A stretch of DNA of 64,000 nt from JAKLIX01 sp964605655 (GTDB lineage Bacteria > Bacteroidota > Bacteroidia > Bacteroidales > CAIXZF01), in assembly GCA_964605655.1 (NCBI GenBank), contig CAZSDK010000005.1, positions 1-64,000 on the forward strand, in the 5' to 3' direction. A program made the translations under genes and the position numbers. Under the pieces are notes generated by a model. It saw nothing but the letters and a program-made list of their open reading frames with translations, had not been told where the DNA came from and ran no database searches. Positions 45,288-54,059 of this stretch are shown here, in pieces (position 1 is the first letter of the stretch; each line of letters opens with the position of its first letter).

Positions 45288-45902
45288 ATACTCATTCACA
45301 TTCAGCCTTTCCCCACAGAACCCTATCTCCTCAGGCTGATGATTGGAACATACAATGAATAGCCTGCCTTGAGAATATTCAGCGACCATTTGGTTATACC
45401 ATTCCATTCCCTGTTTGTCGAGGTTGGAACAAGGCTCGTCGAGGAGTACCAGGGGCACATCGCTTAGGATAGCGAGAGCCAGTTTCACCCGCTGCTTCAT
45501 TCCTGAAGAATAATACCTCATCTGCTTGTGCTCCAGGTTAGGGAAGCCTATCTTTTTGATGATATCGACAACACGGATCCCCGGATAAAACGGTTTCAGG
45601 ACCTGGTGGAACTCCAACATCTCGGGGAGGGTGAACTCCTCAATCAGTTCCTGGTAAGGCGCTGCAATGGCATAATGCCGGAACATTTCCTCAACCTTCA
45701 GTTGCTTGTTATTCAACGTATAATGAACTGAACCGGCAGCAGGCACTACCCTGCCGGAAATCACCTGGAGCAGGGTCGACTTCCCGGATCCGTTGTTACC
45801 AAGGACCGCATAGGCACCAGGCGCCTTAAAACTGAAATGGATGCCTCGGAATATCCATTCCTGGTTGTACTTTTTTCCAATATCGCTGAGGGTGATCTTC
45901 AA
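45276..45902 (-). CDS. ABC transporter ATP-binding protein
   Basis: 208 residues. Walker A GNNGSGKST (about 35-43), Q-loop AAPYQELIEEF, signature YSSGMKQRVKLA and Walker B VPLVLLDEP. Short single-domain ATPase of the type found in Bacteroidota lipid A clusters between lpxA and efp; the membrane partner is not adjacent, so the transported substrate is unknown. The last codons (ACG GGA TGA) are part of the heptamer array, so the native C-terminus may have been altered by the repeat insertion. Confidence 0.88.
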   Translation of the reverse strand: MKITLSDIGKKYNQEWIFRGIHFSFKAPGAYAVLGNNGSGKSTLLQVISGRVVPAAGSVHYTLNNKQLKVEEMFRHYAIAAPYQELIEEFTLPEMLEFHQVLKPFYPGIRVVDIIKKIGFPNLEHKQMRYYSSGMKQRVKLALAILSDVPLVLLDEPCSNLDKQGMEWYNQMVAEYSQGRLFIVCSNHQPEEIGFCGERLNVNEYKTG

Positions 45903-45944
45903 AGGCTGGACAGAAAATTCGGGCCTGTTACTGATTGATCCGGA

Positions 45945-46754
45945 TTAAATATCAAATTTCTCCCTGATGGTTTGTTTGCCGGAATATCCTTTCATGATCC
46001 CGCGGCTCGACTGATTAATGAAGGTGAGTATCTCATCCCTTTCGGGGGTGGCTTCAATCTCAGCCTCAATAAGATTTATGGCCTGGCTGACGTTGTAACC
46101 CCTGAGGTAGATCACCCTGTAAATATCCTGGATCTGGCTGATCTGATCTGAATTAAAACCTCTTCTCCTGAGCCCGATGGAGTTAACCCCCACATACGAC
46201 AAAGGCTCCCTTGCTCCTTTGGTGTAGGGAGGCACATCCTTGCGGACCAGGGAACCGCCCGATATCATGCAATGGCATCCGATATGAACAAACTGGTGAA
46301 TGGCTGATAAACCTCCTATGAGCGCCCAGTCATCCACCTTGATATGCCCTGCCAGGTTACATCCGTTGGACATAACCACATAATCGCCTATAACACAGTC
46401 ATGTGCAATGTGTACATACGCCATCAGCAGGCAATTGTTCCCGATCACCGTTTCATAACTCGCTTTGGTTCCTCTATTGATGGTCACATACTCCCTGATG
46501 GTGGTATTGTCACCTATCCTTACTATGGAATCTTCACCCTGGAATTTGAGATCCTGGGGAATGGCAGCGATGACGGCTCCCGGGAAGATCCTGCAGTTCT
46601 TGCCTATCCTGGCTCCCTCCATGATCGTCACATTGGAACCTATCCAGGTACCCTCACCGATCTCGACATTCTTTTCGATGTTCACAAAAGGCTCAATAAC
46701 CACATTCTTGGCGACTTTTGCCTGGGGGTGGACGTAGGCTAAAGGTTGGTTCAT
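45945..46754 (-). CDS. lpxA: UDP-N-acetylglucosamine O-acyltransferase LpxA
   Basis: 269 residues; first step of lipid A synthesis, moving a 3-hydroxyacyl chain from ACP to UDP-GlcNAc. Left-handed beta-helix of hexapeptide repeats with the catalytic histidine in AYVHIAHDCVIGD, then GGLSAIHQFVHIG and a C-terminal helical domain (LRRRGFNSDQISQIQDIYR). It follows lpxC/fabZ by 25 bases. Confidence 0.95.
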   Translation of the reverse strand: MNQPLAYVHPQAKVAKNVVIEPFVNIEKNVEIGEGTWIGSNVTIMEGARIGKNCRIFPGAVIAAIPQDLKFQGEDSIVRIGDNTTIREYVTINRGTKASYETVIGNNCLLMAYVHIAHDCVIGDYVVMSNGCNLAGHIKVDDWALIGGLSAIHQFVHIGCHCMISGGSLVRKDVPPYTKGAREPLSYVGVNSIGLRRRGFNSDQISQIQDIYRVIYLRGYNVSQAINLIEAEIEATPERDEILTFINQSSRGIMKGYSGKQTIREKFDI

Positions 46755-46779
46755 AACAATCCGATTGATAATCTAAAAA

Positions 46780-48228
46780 TCACTTTCTCAATTCATAAGA
46801 CGAAAGGTCAGAGATATTGGGATCCTGCTCGTTCTTTCTTTTAAAGACCTGGGCAAGCAAGATAGCCTCCATCACGATATTCCGTCCGACGTACGCAATT
46901 CCTTTCATATGGCAGATACCCCTCCTGAGCGGTGAAAGAAGCTCCAGATAAAAGATCAGGGTATCGCCCGGGACTACTTTATTTCTGAATTTCACTTCAT
47001 TAATCTTCAGAAAATAAGTATCATAATTCTCCGGATCAGGAAGATGACTCAGAACGAAGACTCCTCCTGTCTGTGCCATGGCCTCAATCATCAGTACCCC
47101 CGGCATCACGGGCTCAGCAGGGAAATGTCCGACAAAAAATTGTTCGTTGTACGTAACATTTTTTACTCCCACCACATGGTTCTTGCTGATATCTATCACT
47201 TTATCGATCAGCAGGAAGGGGAAACGGTGGGGCAGCATCCTTTTGATGGCGTTGATATCGTAAATGGGAGGTTTATTGATATCATAAACCGGTGCAGGAG
47301 TCAGTTTTCGCTCATTGAGGACATGATCGCGAATGGCCCTGGCAAACTTGACATTGCTGTAATGCCCGGGTCTGCGGGCAATAATATGTGCTTTCAGAGG
47401 TCTTCCGGCTAATGTCAGGTCTCCGATGACATCCAGAAGCTTATGCCGTGCCGGTTCATTCTGAAAATACAGTTCCAGGTTGTTCAGTATTCCGGTCTTG
47501 GTCACCTCTACCGTGGGTTTGTTAAGGAGGTGTGCCAGTTTGTCCAGTTCTTCCTGGTTGACGATACGGTTCACAAACACGATGGCATTGCTCAAATCGC
47601 CTCCCTTGATCAGGTTATGCGCCACCAGGGCTTCCAACTCATGAAGGAAGACAAAGGTCCGGCAGTTGGCGAACTGCTTCCTGAAATCATCGATATTTTC
47701 AAGTACGGCATTCTGGGTGTCCAGCACCGTAGTCTCATAGTCAATCATGACGGAAACCTTGAAATCATCGGCCGGCAGTGCGATCATTTCCACCTTTTTA
47801 TCCTTGTCGGTAAAAGTGACCGGGCTTCGGATCTCAAAATACTGTCGTTCGGCGTCCTGCTCCACGATACCGGCCTCATCGAGGGCTTCCACAAAGAACC
47901 GCGAACTGCCGTCCATGATAGGTGTCTCTACCCCGTCCATCTCGATGATACAATTGTCGATAGACAATCCCGCCAGAGCGGCCAGGGGATGCTCTATGGT
48001 GGCTACCCTGGCACCGTTGTGCTCCAGGGTGGTGCCCCTCGAAGTATCGATCACATAGTCCACATCCACTTTGATCTCCGGCTGTCCCTCCAGGTCTACC
48101 CTTTTATATACATAGCCTGTCTCGGGAGGGGCCGGTTTAAAGGTCATGGTGACTATGGCACCGGTATGCAGGCCGATACCGGACAAAGTCACCGGTTTTC
48201 GTATGGTCCGTTGCTTTATACTCGTCAT
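46780..48228 (-). CDS. lpxC-fabZ: Bifunctional LpxC deacetylase / FabZ dehydratase
   Basis: 482 residues. Residues about 1-300 are LpxC, the zinc deacetylase committing UDP-3-O-acyl-GlcNAc to lipid A. Zinc ligands are TIEHPLAALAG (His near 79) and RHKLLDVIGDLTLAG (His and Asp). Residues about 325-475 are FabZ, with the catalytic His in FFVGHFPAEPVMPGVLMIEA. This fusion is a Bacteroidota/Chlorobi trait and couples fatty acid elongation to lipid A synthesis. Between lpxD and lpxA. Confidence 0.96.
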   Translation of the reverse strand: MTSIKQRTIRKPVTLSGIGLHTGAIVTMTFKPAPPETGYVYKRVDLEGQPEIKVDVDYVIDTSRGTTLEHNGARVATIEHPLAALAGLSIDNCIIEMDGVETPIMDGSSRFFVEALDEAGIVEQDAERQYFEIRSPVTFTDKDKKVEMIALPADDFKVSVMIDYETTVLDTQNAVLENIDDFRKQFANCRTFVFLHELEALVAHNLIKGGDLSNAIVFVNRIVNQEELDKLAHLLNKPTVEVTKTGILNNLELYFQNEPARHKLLDVIGDLTLAGRPLKAHIIARRPGHYSNVKFARAIRDHVLNERKLTPAPVYDINKPPIYDINAIKRMLPHRFPFLLIDKVIDISKNHVVGVKNVTYNEQFFVGHFPAEPVMPGVLMIEAMAQTGGVFVLSHLPDPENYDTYFLKINEVKFRNKVVPGDTLIFYLELLSPLRRGICHMKGIAYVGRNIVMEAILLAQVFKRKNEQDPNISDLSSYELRK

Positions 48229-48284
48229 GGGGTGCGAAGGTAGATAAATTTTCGATGCATATCATCAAAGGCACAGGACCCGGA

Positions 48285-49310
48285 TCAGGGGTTCAGTTTC
48301 TTCTCCAGTTCTTCAATTCGTCGTACTATTTCCGAAAGATTCTTAAAATGGATGAAAGAACGCCTGTAGGTGCTGATATCCAAAGCAGGCGATCCCATCA
48401 CACCTGCTCCTGTCTCTTTAATATTTCTTTCCACCCCTGACTGGGCTGCGATCTTTGCCTCATCAGCGATATTCAGGTGACCCACGATACCCACTTGCCC
48501 GCCGATCATGCAGCGGTTACCAAGTTTGGTAGACCCGGCAATGCCGGTCTGGGCAGCGACGACCGTATCTTCACCAACATCAACATTGTGAGCCACCTGT
48601 ATCAGGTTGTCGAGTTTAGTACCCCGGCGGATGCGGGTGGAACCCAGGGTAGCCTTGTCGATACAGGTGTTGGCCCCGATCTCCACCTCATCTTCCAGGA
48701 CGACATTTCCGGTTTGGGGTACCTTGTTGTATTTCTGGTCATCCGAGGGTGCAAATCCGAAGCCATCTGCTCCCAAAACCACTCCGGCATGAAGGATGCA
48801 CTGGTTCCCTACCTCGCAACGGGGGTAGATCTTAACACCCGGATACAGAACCGTGTGTTGCCCGATTTTGACTTCATCGCCCACATAGGTCTGGGGATAG
48901 ATCTTTGACCCATCGCCCACCACGGTTCCTTCACCTATAAAGACAAACTCCCCGATGTAAACATCTTTACCAATGGTAGCAGTAGTGGCAACAAATGCCA
49001 GGGATGACACCCCGGTCTTGTTATGCATTGTCTTGTTGTACATTTCAAGCAGCTGGGCGAAAGCGGAATAGGCATTCTCGACCCTCAGCAAGGTCGCCGT
49101 CACCGGCTGTTCTGCCTGAAAATCCCTGTTCACGATCACGACGCTGGCCCTGGTGGAATAGATAAACGGGGTGTATTTGGGGTTGGCAAGAAAACTGAGG
49201 GAACCCGGTTCCCCTTCTTCAATTTTAGAGAGGCGGTCGACACTGGCATCAGGGTCTCCTTCTATGGTGGCGCCCAAAAGCTGGGCTATCTGGGATGCTT
49301 TGAATTCCAT
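48285..49310 (-). CDS. lpxD: UDP-3-O-(3-hydroxyacyl)glucosamine N-acyltransferase LpxD
   Basis: 341 residues, canonical LpxD. N-terminal uridine-binding domain (IEEGEPGSLSFLANPKY), beta-helix with VVLGADGFGFAPS and the catalytic histidine in IQVAHNVDVGEDT, and a C-terminal helix (NLSEIVRRIEELEKKL). Adds the N-linked acyl chain in lipid A synthesis. Head of the compact lpxD-lpxC/fabZ-lpxA run; a restriction-modification pair lies upstream. Confidence 0.95.
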   Translation of the reverse strand: MEFKASQIAQLLGATIEGDPDASVDRLSKIEEGEPGSLSFLANPKYTPFIYSTRASVVIVNRDFQAEQPVTATLLRVENAYSAFAQLLEMYNKTMHNKTGVSSLAFVATTATIGKDVYIGEFVFIGEGTVVGDGSKIYPQTYVGDEVKIGQHTVLYPGVKIYPRCEVGNQCILHAGVVLGADGFGFAPSDDQKYNKVPQTGNVVLEDEVEIGANTCIDKATLGSTRIRRGTKLDNLIQVAHNVDVGEDTVVAAQTGIAGSTKLGNRCMIGGQVGIVGHLNIADEAKIAAQSGVERNIKETGAGVMGSPALDISTYRRSFIHFKNLSEIVRRIEELEKKLNP

Positions 49311-49379
49311 AGTTAATTATTGAATTATAGGTTTGTTTAGAAATATCAATCTGCTCCGAATTCTCTACCGCAGCTGTCA

Positions 49380-50102
49380 TCAGCTTTTCTTTCTCTTTTT
49401 ATATTCTTTCCTTTCTTCCTGCAGATCAAGAACCAGATCCTCAGTAACCGGTCTTTTTACTGTTTTTCCCTTTGAACTATTATTTGCATAAGTGGGCCAG
49501 TCCGGAGTATAGTTATCGGATTGATTACCAAACACCTCCCAACCTTTTCTTTTACCTCTAGAGAATATTTCCAGGAACGGACCTGAACTGCACTTCTCTA
49601 TGATATCGTAAAGCGCATCAGGTTTTCTGGAATGCTCCTGCTTTTGAGTTTTTATGATGTTAACCTGAGTCCTACCGGGTTCTAAGGTCCTGTAACTACC
49701 CTTCACTCCGAATAATACCAATTCTGTAGTGTTTCTAAAATAAAAGCCCACTCCTCTTCCATCCGGGCCACCATCCTTTCGTACTTTATGCCAAACCAGG
49801 TTGGTCTTATACTGAAAACCCCATGCTTTCATGACCATCAATCCTTCTTGTAATAAGGCATTGGGCACCCAGAGATACAGATGACATTTTTCTGCAGTCA
49901 CTTCACAGACCGGAATTTCCATGATCTCCTCAGTATGAAGGGTTTCATACCTGGACAACCGTCTGTGCTCAGGGGCAACCTTACCCGTTCTGTTTAAAAA
50001 TCTCCAGGGGGGATCAGCTAAAACTGTCTTAAAACTTTGGTTTGGGACTTGCTTTAAAAAATCCTTTGAAACCTGGTATCTTAAATCATTCATCATCAAC
50101 AT
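49380..50102 (-). CDS. MT-A70 family DNA adenine methyltransferase (restriction-modification partner)
   Basis: 240 residues from ATG at 50102 (MLMMNDLRYQVS); ATG at 50096 or 50093 are equally possible, and the frame further up lies within the nuclease gene. The MT-A70 active-site motif ADPPW is at about 41-45, with NTTELVLFGVKG, KPDALYDIIEKCS and FLEIFSRGKRKGWEVFGNQ later, giving an S-adenosylmethionine-dependent N6-adenine methylase. Overlaps the nuclease gene by about 17 bases, so the two are coupled as a type II restriction-modification system. AT-rich compared with flanking genes. Confidence 0.85.
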   Translation of the reverse strand: MLMMNDLRYQVSKDFLKQVPNQSFKTVLADPPWRFLNRTGKVAPEHRRLSRYETLHTEEIMEIPVCEVTAEKCHLYLWVPNALLQEGLMVMKAWGFQYKTNLVWHKVRKDGGPDGRGVGFYFRNTTELVLFGVKGSYRTLEPGRTQVNIIKTQKQEHSRKPDALYDIIEKCSSGPFLEIFSRGKRKGWEVFGNQSDNYTPDWPTYANNSSKGKTVKRPVTEDLVLDLQEERKEYKKRKKS

Positions 50103-50679
50103 AATACAATTTATTTGTAATACCAAACACAAGAATTGGACAACCACCTCCTCCCCCACCTTTGATCCTGGGTATCAGCTTTGAAATATGAGTGGTTGAT
50201 GATCCATAGGAACTACCTCTGCCTATCTGATCAAAGATTTCCTGAAGATGATCACATCGCGTAATGATAATCCCGACACTAATGGCCCTAAGATCAAACA
50301 ACAGCCTAAAGTTATTTAGGTCACGGTCAAAGAAGGGATCTTTATTGTTCCATTCAATTTCAATGGCAATGCCATTTTTAAAACAGTCCACTTTATGAGT
50401 AGGTGTTTCACTGTACTCATTATCAACCTTAATAGAAATATCAAATTCCTTTTCAACCCAACCTTTTTTAAAGAAATGACTATCAATATAGTCAGCCACT
50501 AACGATTTCCGGCCACCACCAATGCTAATCCAACTCTTCTTTAATTTGAACCTATGCAACAACTCTAGCAAATCGTTCCATTCGCCAGGAAAGTCATTTT
50601 TAAGAATAGCACAAGCATGTTTGAACTCAAACACCTCATAGTTCTCGAGAATATATTGAGGCAACTGCTCAGTTCCCAT
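50086..50679 (-). CDS. Type II restriction endonuclease, BglII/BstYI-like
   Basis: 197 residues. N-terminal YILENYEVFEFKHACAIL resembles the start of BstYI-type enzymes. The catalytic region is VDCFKNGIAIEIEWNNKD, with an Asp, a nine-residue gap and Glu-x-Glu, comparable to the Asp/Glu/Gln site of BglII and BstYI. FRLLFDLRAISVGIIIT follows. The recognition site cannot be deduced, though that family cuts around GATC. Low GC (about 32% in a sampled line versus about 52% next door) points to recent acquisition. Its start overlaps the end of the HD-domain gene by 11 bases. Confidence 0.72.
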   Translation of the reverse strand: MGTEQLPQYILENYEVFEFKHACAILKNDFPGEWNDLLELLHRFKLKKSWISIGGGRKSLVADYIDSHFFKKGWVEKEFDISIKVDNEYSETPTHKVDCFKNGIAIEIEWNNKDPFFDRDLNNFRLLFDLRAISVGIIITRCDHLQEIFDQIGRGSSYGSSTTHISKLIPRIKGGGGGGCPILVFGITNKLYYVDDE

Positions 50680-51961
50680 AAAAAATGTTTTTAGGATAAC
50701 AAAGAAAATAATTGGTGACGGTCTCCGACAACACCGAAACGTTGAGTTGGGCCGAGTCGAGGGCTATATCGGTCAAAGTGCCGTCCTTATGCAGGATGTT
50801 GATCTTGTCATGAAGGGGGTTGTAAGCATTGTTGGCAATCTCTCCCTGGTACATGAAGTAAGACAGGATGTCATCATCAAGATGCATCTGTGACATCAGC
50901 GCTTCCCTGATCCGGGTGATATGGGAAGCCGGAATCGGGGTCCTGCTGATCTCCACTCTGAACAGCCTTCTTTCCACCAGGCTGCGACAGAGGTACGAGA
51001 GAACTGGGTCAGGGTCCGTAGCCCAAACTTTGATGGAGGCAGAAACGTCAGAATCATCGAGGGCGGCAAAAGCATCCAGCAGGCCTTCATCAGCCTGAAA
51101 ATCTTTAAGAGTGTACCTGTTGCTGAGAAATACCATGAGGGCTGGTGTTGCAAAAAGCGGATGGCCCAGTTCTGCCAGCCATTTTGCCCGCCGGAGTATC
51201 CTGACCAGCATCTGTTCTGCTGCCAGGACAGTCTTATGTAAATAGACCTGCCAGTACATCAGCCTCCTGGCCACAATAAACTTCTCCACGGAATAAATCC
51301 CCTTTGCCTCCACCACAAGTTCATCATTGACCACCGTGAGCATATTGAGCAGGCGGTCGGAGTTGACCACACCCTCTGAGACACCCGTGTAAAAGCTGTC
51401 GCGTTTCAGGTAATCCATGCGGTCCATGTCGAGCTGCCCCGAAACCAGCTGGTGAAGAAACTTTTTCGGATAGCGGTTTTTAAAGATCTCCAGCGCCAGA
51501 TCCAGTCTCCCTCCGAAATGCCTGTTGAGCCTCTCCATGAACAATTCCGAGAGGTCTTCATGGGAAAGCCCGTACACGATGCAGTTTTCAAGGGCATGAG
51601 AAAAGGGGCCGTGACCGATATCATGAAGCAGGATGGCCAGCAACACGCCCTCCCTTTCTTCGGGTGAGATCGGGATGTCTTTCCAGGAGAGGGTATCGGT
51701 CGCCATATTTACCAGGTACATGGCACCCAGTGCATGATGAAAACGGGTATGCAGGGCCCCTGGGTACACCAGGTGGGTCAGGCCAAGCTGCTTGATCCTT
51801 CGCAAACGCTGGAAATACCTGTGTTCGATGACATCAAACACCAGCTCCCCCGGGATGGTGATAAATCCGTAAACCGGATCATTGATGATCTTTCTTTTGT
51901 TTTCGAGCAAAACGGGGCTTTTATTCCCGGCAAAGTTAATGAAAGAACCATGGCCTTCCAA
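50669..51961 (-). CDS. HD-domain phosphohydrolase (SAMHD1-like)
   Basis: 430 residues. HD metal site: LHTRFHHALGAMYL (His) and LLHDIGHGPFSHALE (His-Asp), and DMDRMDYLKRDSFYTGV downstream, matching the dNTPase/SAMHD1-like HD family. The substrate in Bacteroidota is not established. Start ATG at 51961; a TTG about 18 codons in, just before LENKRKIINDPVYGFI, is an alternative because family similarity begins there. Divergent from porX with about 100 bases between them, and normally adjacent to lpxD in this phylum; here the restriction-modification pair intervenes. Confidence 0.85.
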   Translation of the reverse strand: MEGHGSFINFAGNKSPVLLENKRKIINDPVYGFITIPGELVFDVIEHRYFQRLRRIKQLGLTHLVYPGALHTRFHHALGAMYLVNMATDTLSWKDIPISPEEREGVLLAILLHDIGHGPFSHALENCIVYGLSHEDLSELFMERLNRHFGGRLDLALEIFKNRYPKKFLHQLVSGQLDMDRMDYLKRDSFYTGVSEGVVNSDRLLNMLTVVNDELVVEAKGIYSVEKFIVARRLMYWQVYLHKTVLAAEQMLVRILRRAKWLAELGHPLFATPALMVFLSNRYTLKDFQADEGLLDAFAALDDSDVSASIKVWATDPDPVLSYLCRSLVERRLFRVEISRTPIPASHITRIREALMSQMHLDDDILSYFMYQGEIANNAYNPLHDKINILHKDGTLTDIALDSAQLNVSVLSETVTNYFLCYPKNIFYGN

Positions 51962-52060
51962 TTTTTTGGATTTCCGGCCGTTAACTACATGATATTTGAA
52001 AAAGCAGGCAACACCCTCCTTTCTTTTTTGTTATTTTGTAAATCCTTTAACGAACAATTT

Positions 52061-53614
52061 ATGGCGCAAGCGACCATCTTATGGGCTGATGATGAAATCG
52101 ACCTTCTAAAACCACACATCATTTTCCTTCAGCAAAAAGGCTATGAAGTGGTGACGGCCAACAGCGGGGACGAAGCCCTTGATATTCTGAAAAACCAAGC
52201 CTTCGACATCGTTTTTCTCGACGAGAACATGCCGGGGCTCTCAGGAATCGAGACCCTGGTCGGGATTAAAAGCCTTTCCCCCAACCTTCCCGTGGTGATG
52301 ATCACCAAGAGTGAAGAAGAGACCATCATGGAAGAAGCCATAGGCAGCAACATCCGTGACTATCTCATCAAACCCGTGAATCCCAACCAGATACTGCTCA
52401 GCTTAAAGAAAAACCTCGAAAACAAGAAACTGATCTCTCAGAAGACCACCTCTGCATATCAGCAGGAGTTCAGAAATATTGGCATGGAGATCTCCGGGAA
52501 CCTCAACAAGGATGAATGGGTGGACATATACAGGAAACTGGTGTTCTGGGAACTGGAGCTTGAAAAGTCGGGCGACGAAGGCATGAAGGAAGTCCTTTCC
52601 CTTCAGAAATCTGAGGCCAACCAGGTGTTCACCAGGTTTTACGAGAAGAACTACCTGGGCTGGGTCAGCGGAAAAAGCGAACAGCGGCCGGTGTTATCTC
52701 ATACCCTGATCCGCGACAGGGTCTTTCCTTACCTCAACAGCGAGCAGCCCGTGTATCTCATCCTTATCGACAACCTCCGTTACGACCAGTGGAAAGCCAT
52801 ACAGCCCATACTGGAGGAAGATTTCAGGGTGGAACGCGATGAGGTGTATTACAGCATTCTGCCTACTGTGACCCAATATGCCAGGAACAGCCTTTTCTCA
52901 GGGCTTCTTCCTTCTGAAATTGAAAAAAAATATCCAAAATACTGGGTTAACGAAGACGACGAAGGAACCAAAAACCAGTTTGAAGGGGAGCTTTTGGGTG
53001 AGTACCTGAAACGATTCGGGAAAGACATTAAGTATTCATACAATAAAGTGTTGAACCTCACAGCCGGCAAGAAACTCCTGGAAAATCTTCCCAACCTGTC
53101 GGGCAATAAGCTCAACGTGATCGTGTACAACTTTGTCGACATGCTGTCCCATGCCCGGACCGAGATGGAGGTGATCCGTGAACTGGCCGAAGATGAGGCA
53201 GCCTACCGTTCTCTTACTGTGAGCTGGTTCGAACACAGCCCTTTACGTGACATCTTTCAGTTCCTTGCGGAAAAGAAGTACCAGGTCCTCATCACCACCG
53301 ACCATGGATCGGTCAGGGTGCAGGACCCGGTGAAAGTGGTGGGCGACAGGGCTACCAATACCAATCTCAGGTACAAGACCGGAAGGAGCCTTGATTACGA
53401 CAAACGGGAAGTCTTTGAAGTCTCCAATCCTTCCGATGCCTTCCTCCCAAAGGCGAACATCAGTTCTTCCTATATCTTCTGCCGTTCCAACGACTTTTTT
53501 GCCTACCCCAACAATTACAACTATTACGTTAAGTACTACCGCAACACCTTCCAACACGGTGGCATCTCCCTGGAGGAAGTCTTGATTCCCTTTATCAGTC
53601 TGACGGCAAAATGA
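52061..53614 (+). CDS. porX: T9SS response regulator PorX (receiver + PglZ phosphatase-like domain)
   Basis: 517 residues from ATG at 52061 (MAQATILWADDEIDLL); the frame upstream lies in the divergent gene's region. Receiver domain with Asp10/Asp11, phospho-acceptor Asp54 (FDIVFLDENMPG), MITKSEEE and YLIKPVNP. The C-terminal PglZ/alkaline-phosphatase-like domain has LILIDNLRYDQW, LPTVTQYARNSLFSG and TTDHGSVRVQDP as metal-site segments. PorX with the kinase PorY regulates T9SS genes; porY is not in this window. Overlaps tsaE in an ATGA. Confidence 0.94.
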   Translation: MAQATILWADDEIDLLKPHIIFLQQKGYEVVTANSGDEALDILKNQAFDIVFLDENMPGLSGIETLVGIKSLSPNLPVVMITKSEEETIMEEAIGSNIRDYLIKPVNPNQILLSLKKNLENKKLISQKTTSAYQQEFRNIGMEISGNLNKDEWVDIYRKLVFWELELEKSGDEGMKEVLSLQKSEANQVFTRFYEKNYLGWVSGKSEQRPVLSHTLIRDRVFPYLNSEQPVYLILIDNLRYDQWKAIQPILEEDFRVERDEVYYSILPTVTQYARNSLFSGLLPSEIEKKYPKYWVNEDDEGTKNQFEGELLGEYLKRFGKDIKYSYNKVLNLTAGKKLLENLPNLSGNKLNVIVYNFVDMLSHARTEMEVIRELAEDEAAYRSLTVSWFEHSPLRDIFQFLAEKKYQVLITTDHGSVRVQDPVKVVGDRATNTNLRYKTGRSLDYDKREVFEVSNPSDAFLPKANISSSYIFCRSNDFFAYPNNYNYYVKYYRNTFQHGGISLEEVLIPFISLTAK

Positions 53615-54036
53615 GCACCATGAAGGAGAGGAATTGTAAAGACCTTTCTGAACTGCCTCTTCTGGCTGCCGAGCTGCTTTCACGGTATCCTGACCAGAGG
53701 ATATTTGCCTTTTTTGGTGCCATGGGAGCCGGGAAGACCACTTTTATACAGCATCTGTGCAGCCATCTGGGCGTCATCGATCCCGTGAACAGCCCCACCT
53801 TCGCCCTCATCAATGAGTACCGCAATGTCGACGGAAATCCTGTTTATCATTTTGATTTCTATCGAATTAAGAATATCACGGAAGTCATGGACATCGGCTA
53901 TGAGAATTATTTTTACAGTGGTCACTATTGTTTCATAGAATGGCCTGAGAAAGTCATTGAACTTTTACCAGAGAACTGCGTATACGTGAAGATTGAGGAA
54001 GACGGAACGGAATCGGGACGCGTATTCCGTTTCTGA
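53611..54036 (+). CDS. tsaE: tRNA threonylcarbamoyladenosine biosynthesis ATPase TsaE
   Basis: 141 residues. P-loop FGAMGAGKTTFIQHLC (about 35-50), then VNSPTFALINEY and the Walker-B-like YHFDFYRIK, and CFIEWPEKV. Part of the TsaBDE machinery making t6A37 in tRNA. Coupled to porX by a 4-base overlap, followed after 23 bases by ald, an order widespread in Bacteroidota. Confidence 0.94.
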   Translation: MSTMKERNCKDLSELPLLAAELLSRYPDQRIFAFFGAMGAGKTTFIQHLCSHLGVIDPVNSPTFALINEYRNVDGNPVYHFDFYRIKNITEVMDIGYENYFYSGHYCFIEWPEKVIELLPENCVYVKIEEDGTESGRVFRF

Positions 54037-54059
54037 GCCATGTACTAAATTTATAAGGT

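Noticed and set aside
45094..45339. Pro/Ser/Arg/His-rich open frame on the plus strand
   Set aside because: It is the translation of the heptamer array and the 3' end of the ABC gene; low-complexity shadow.
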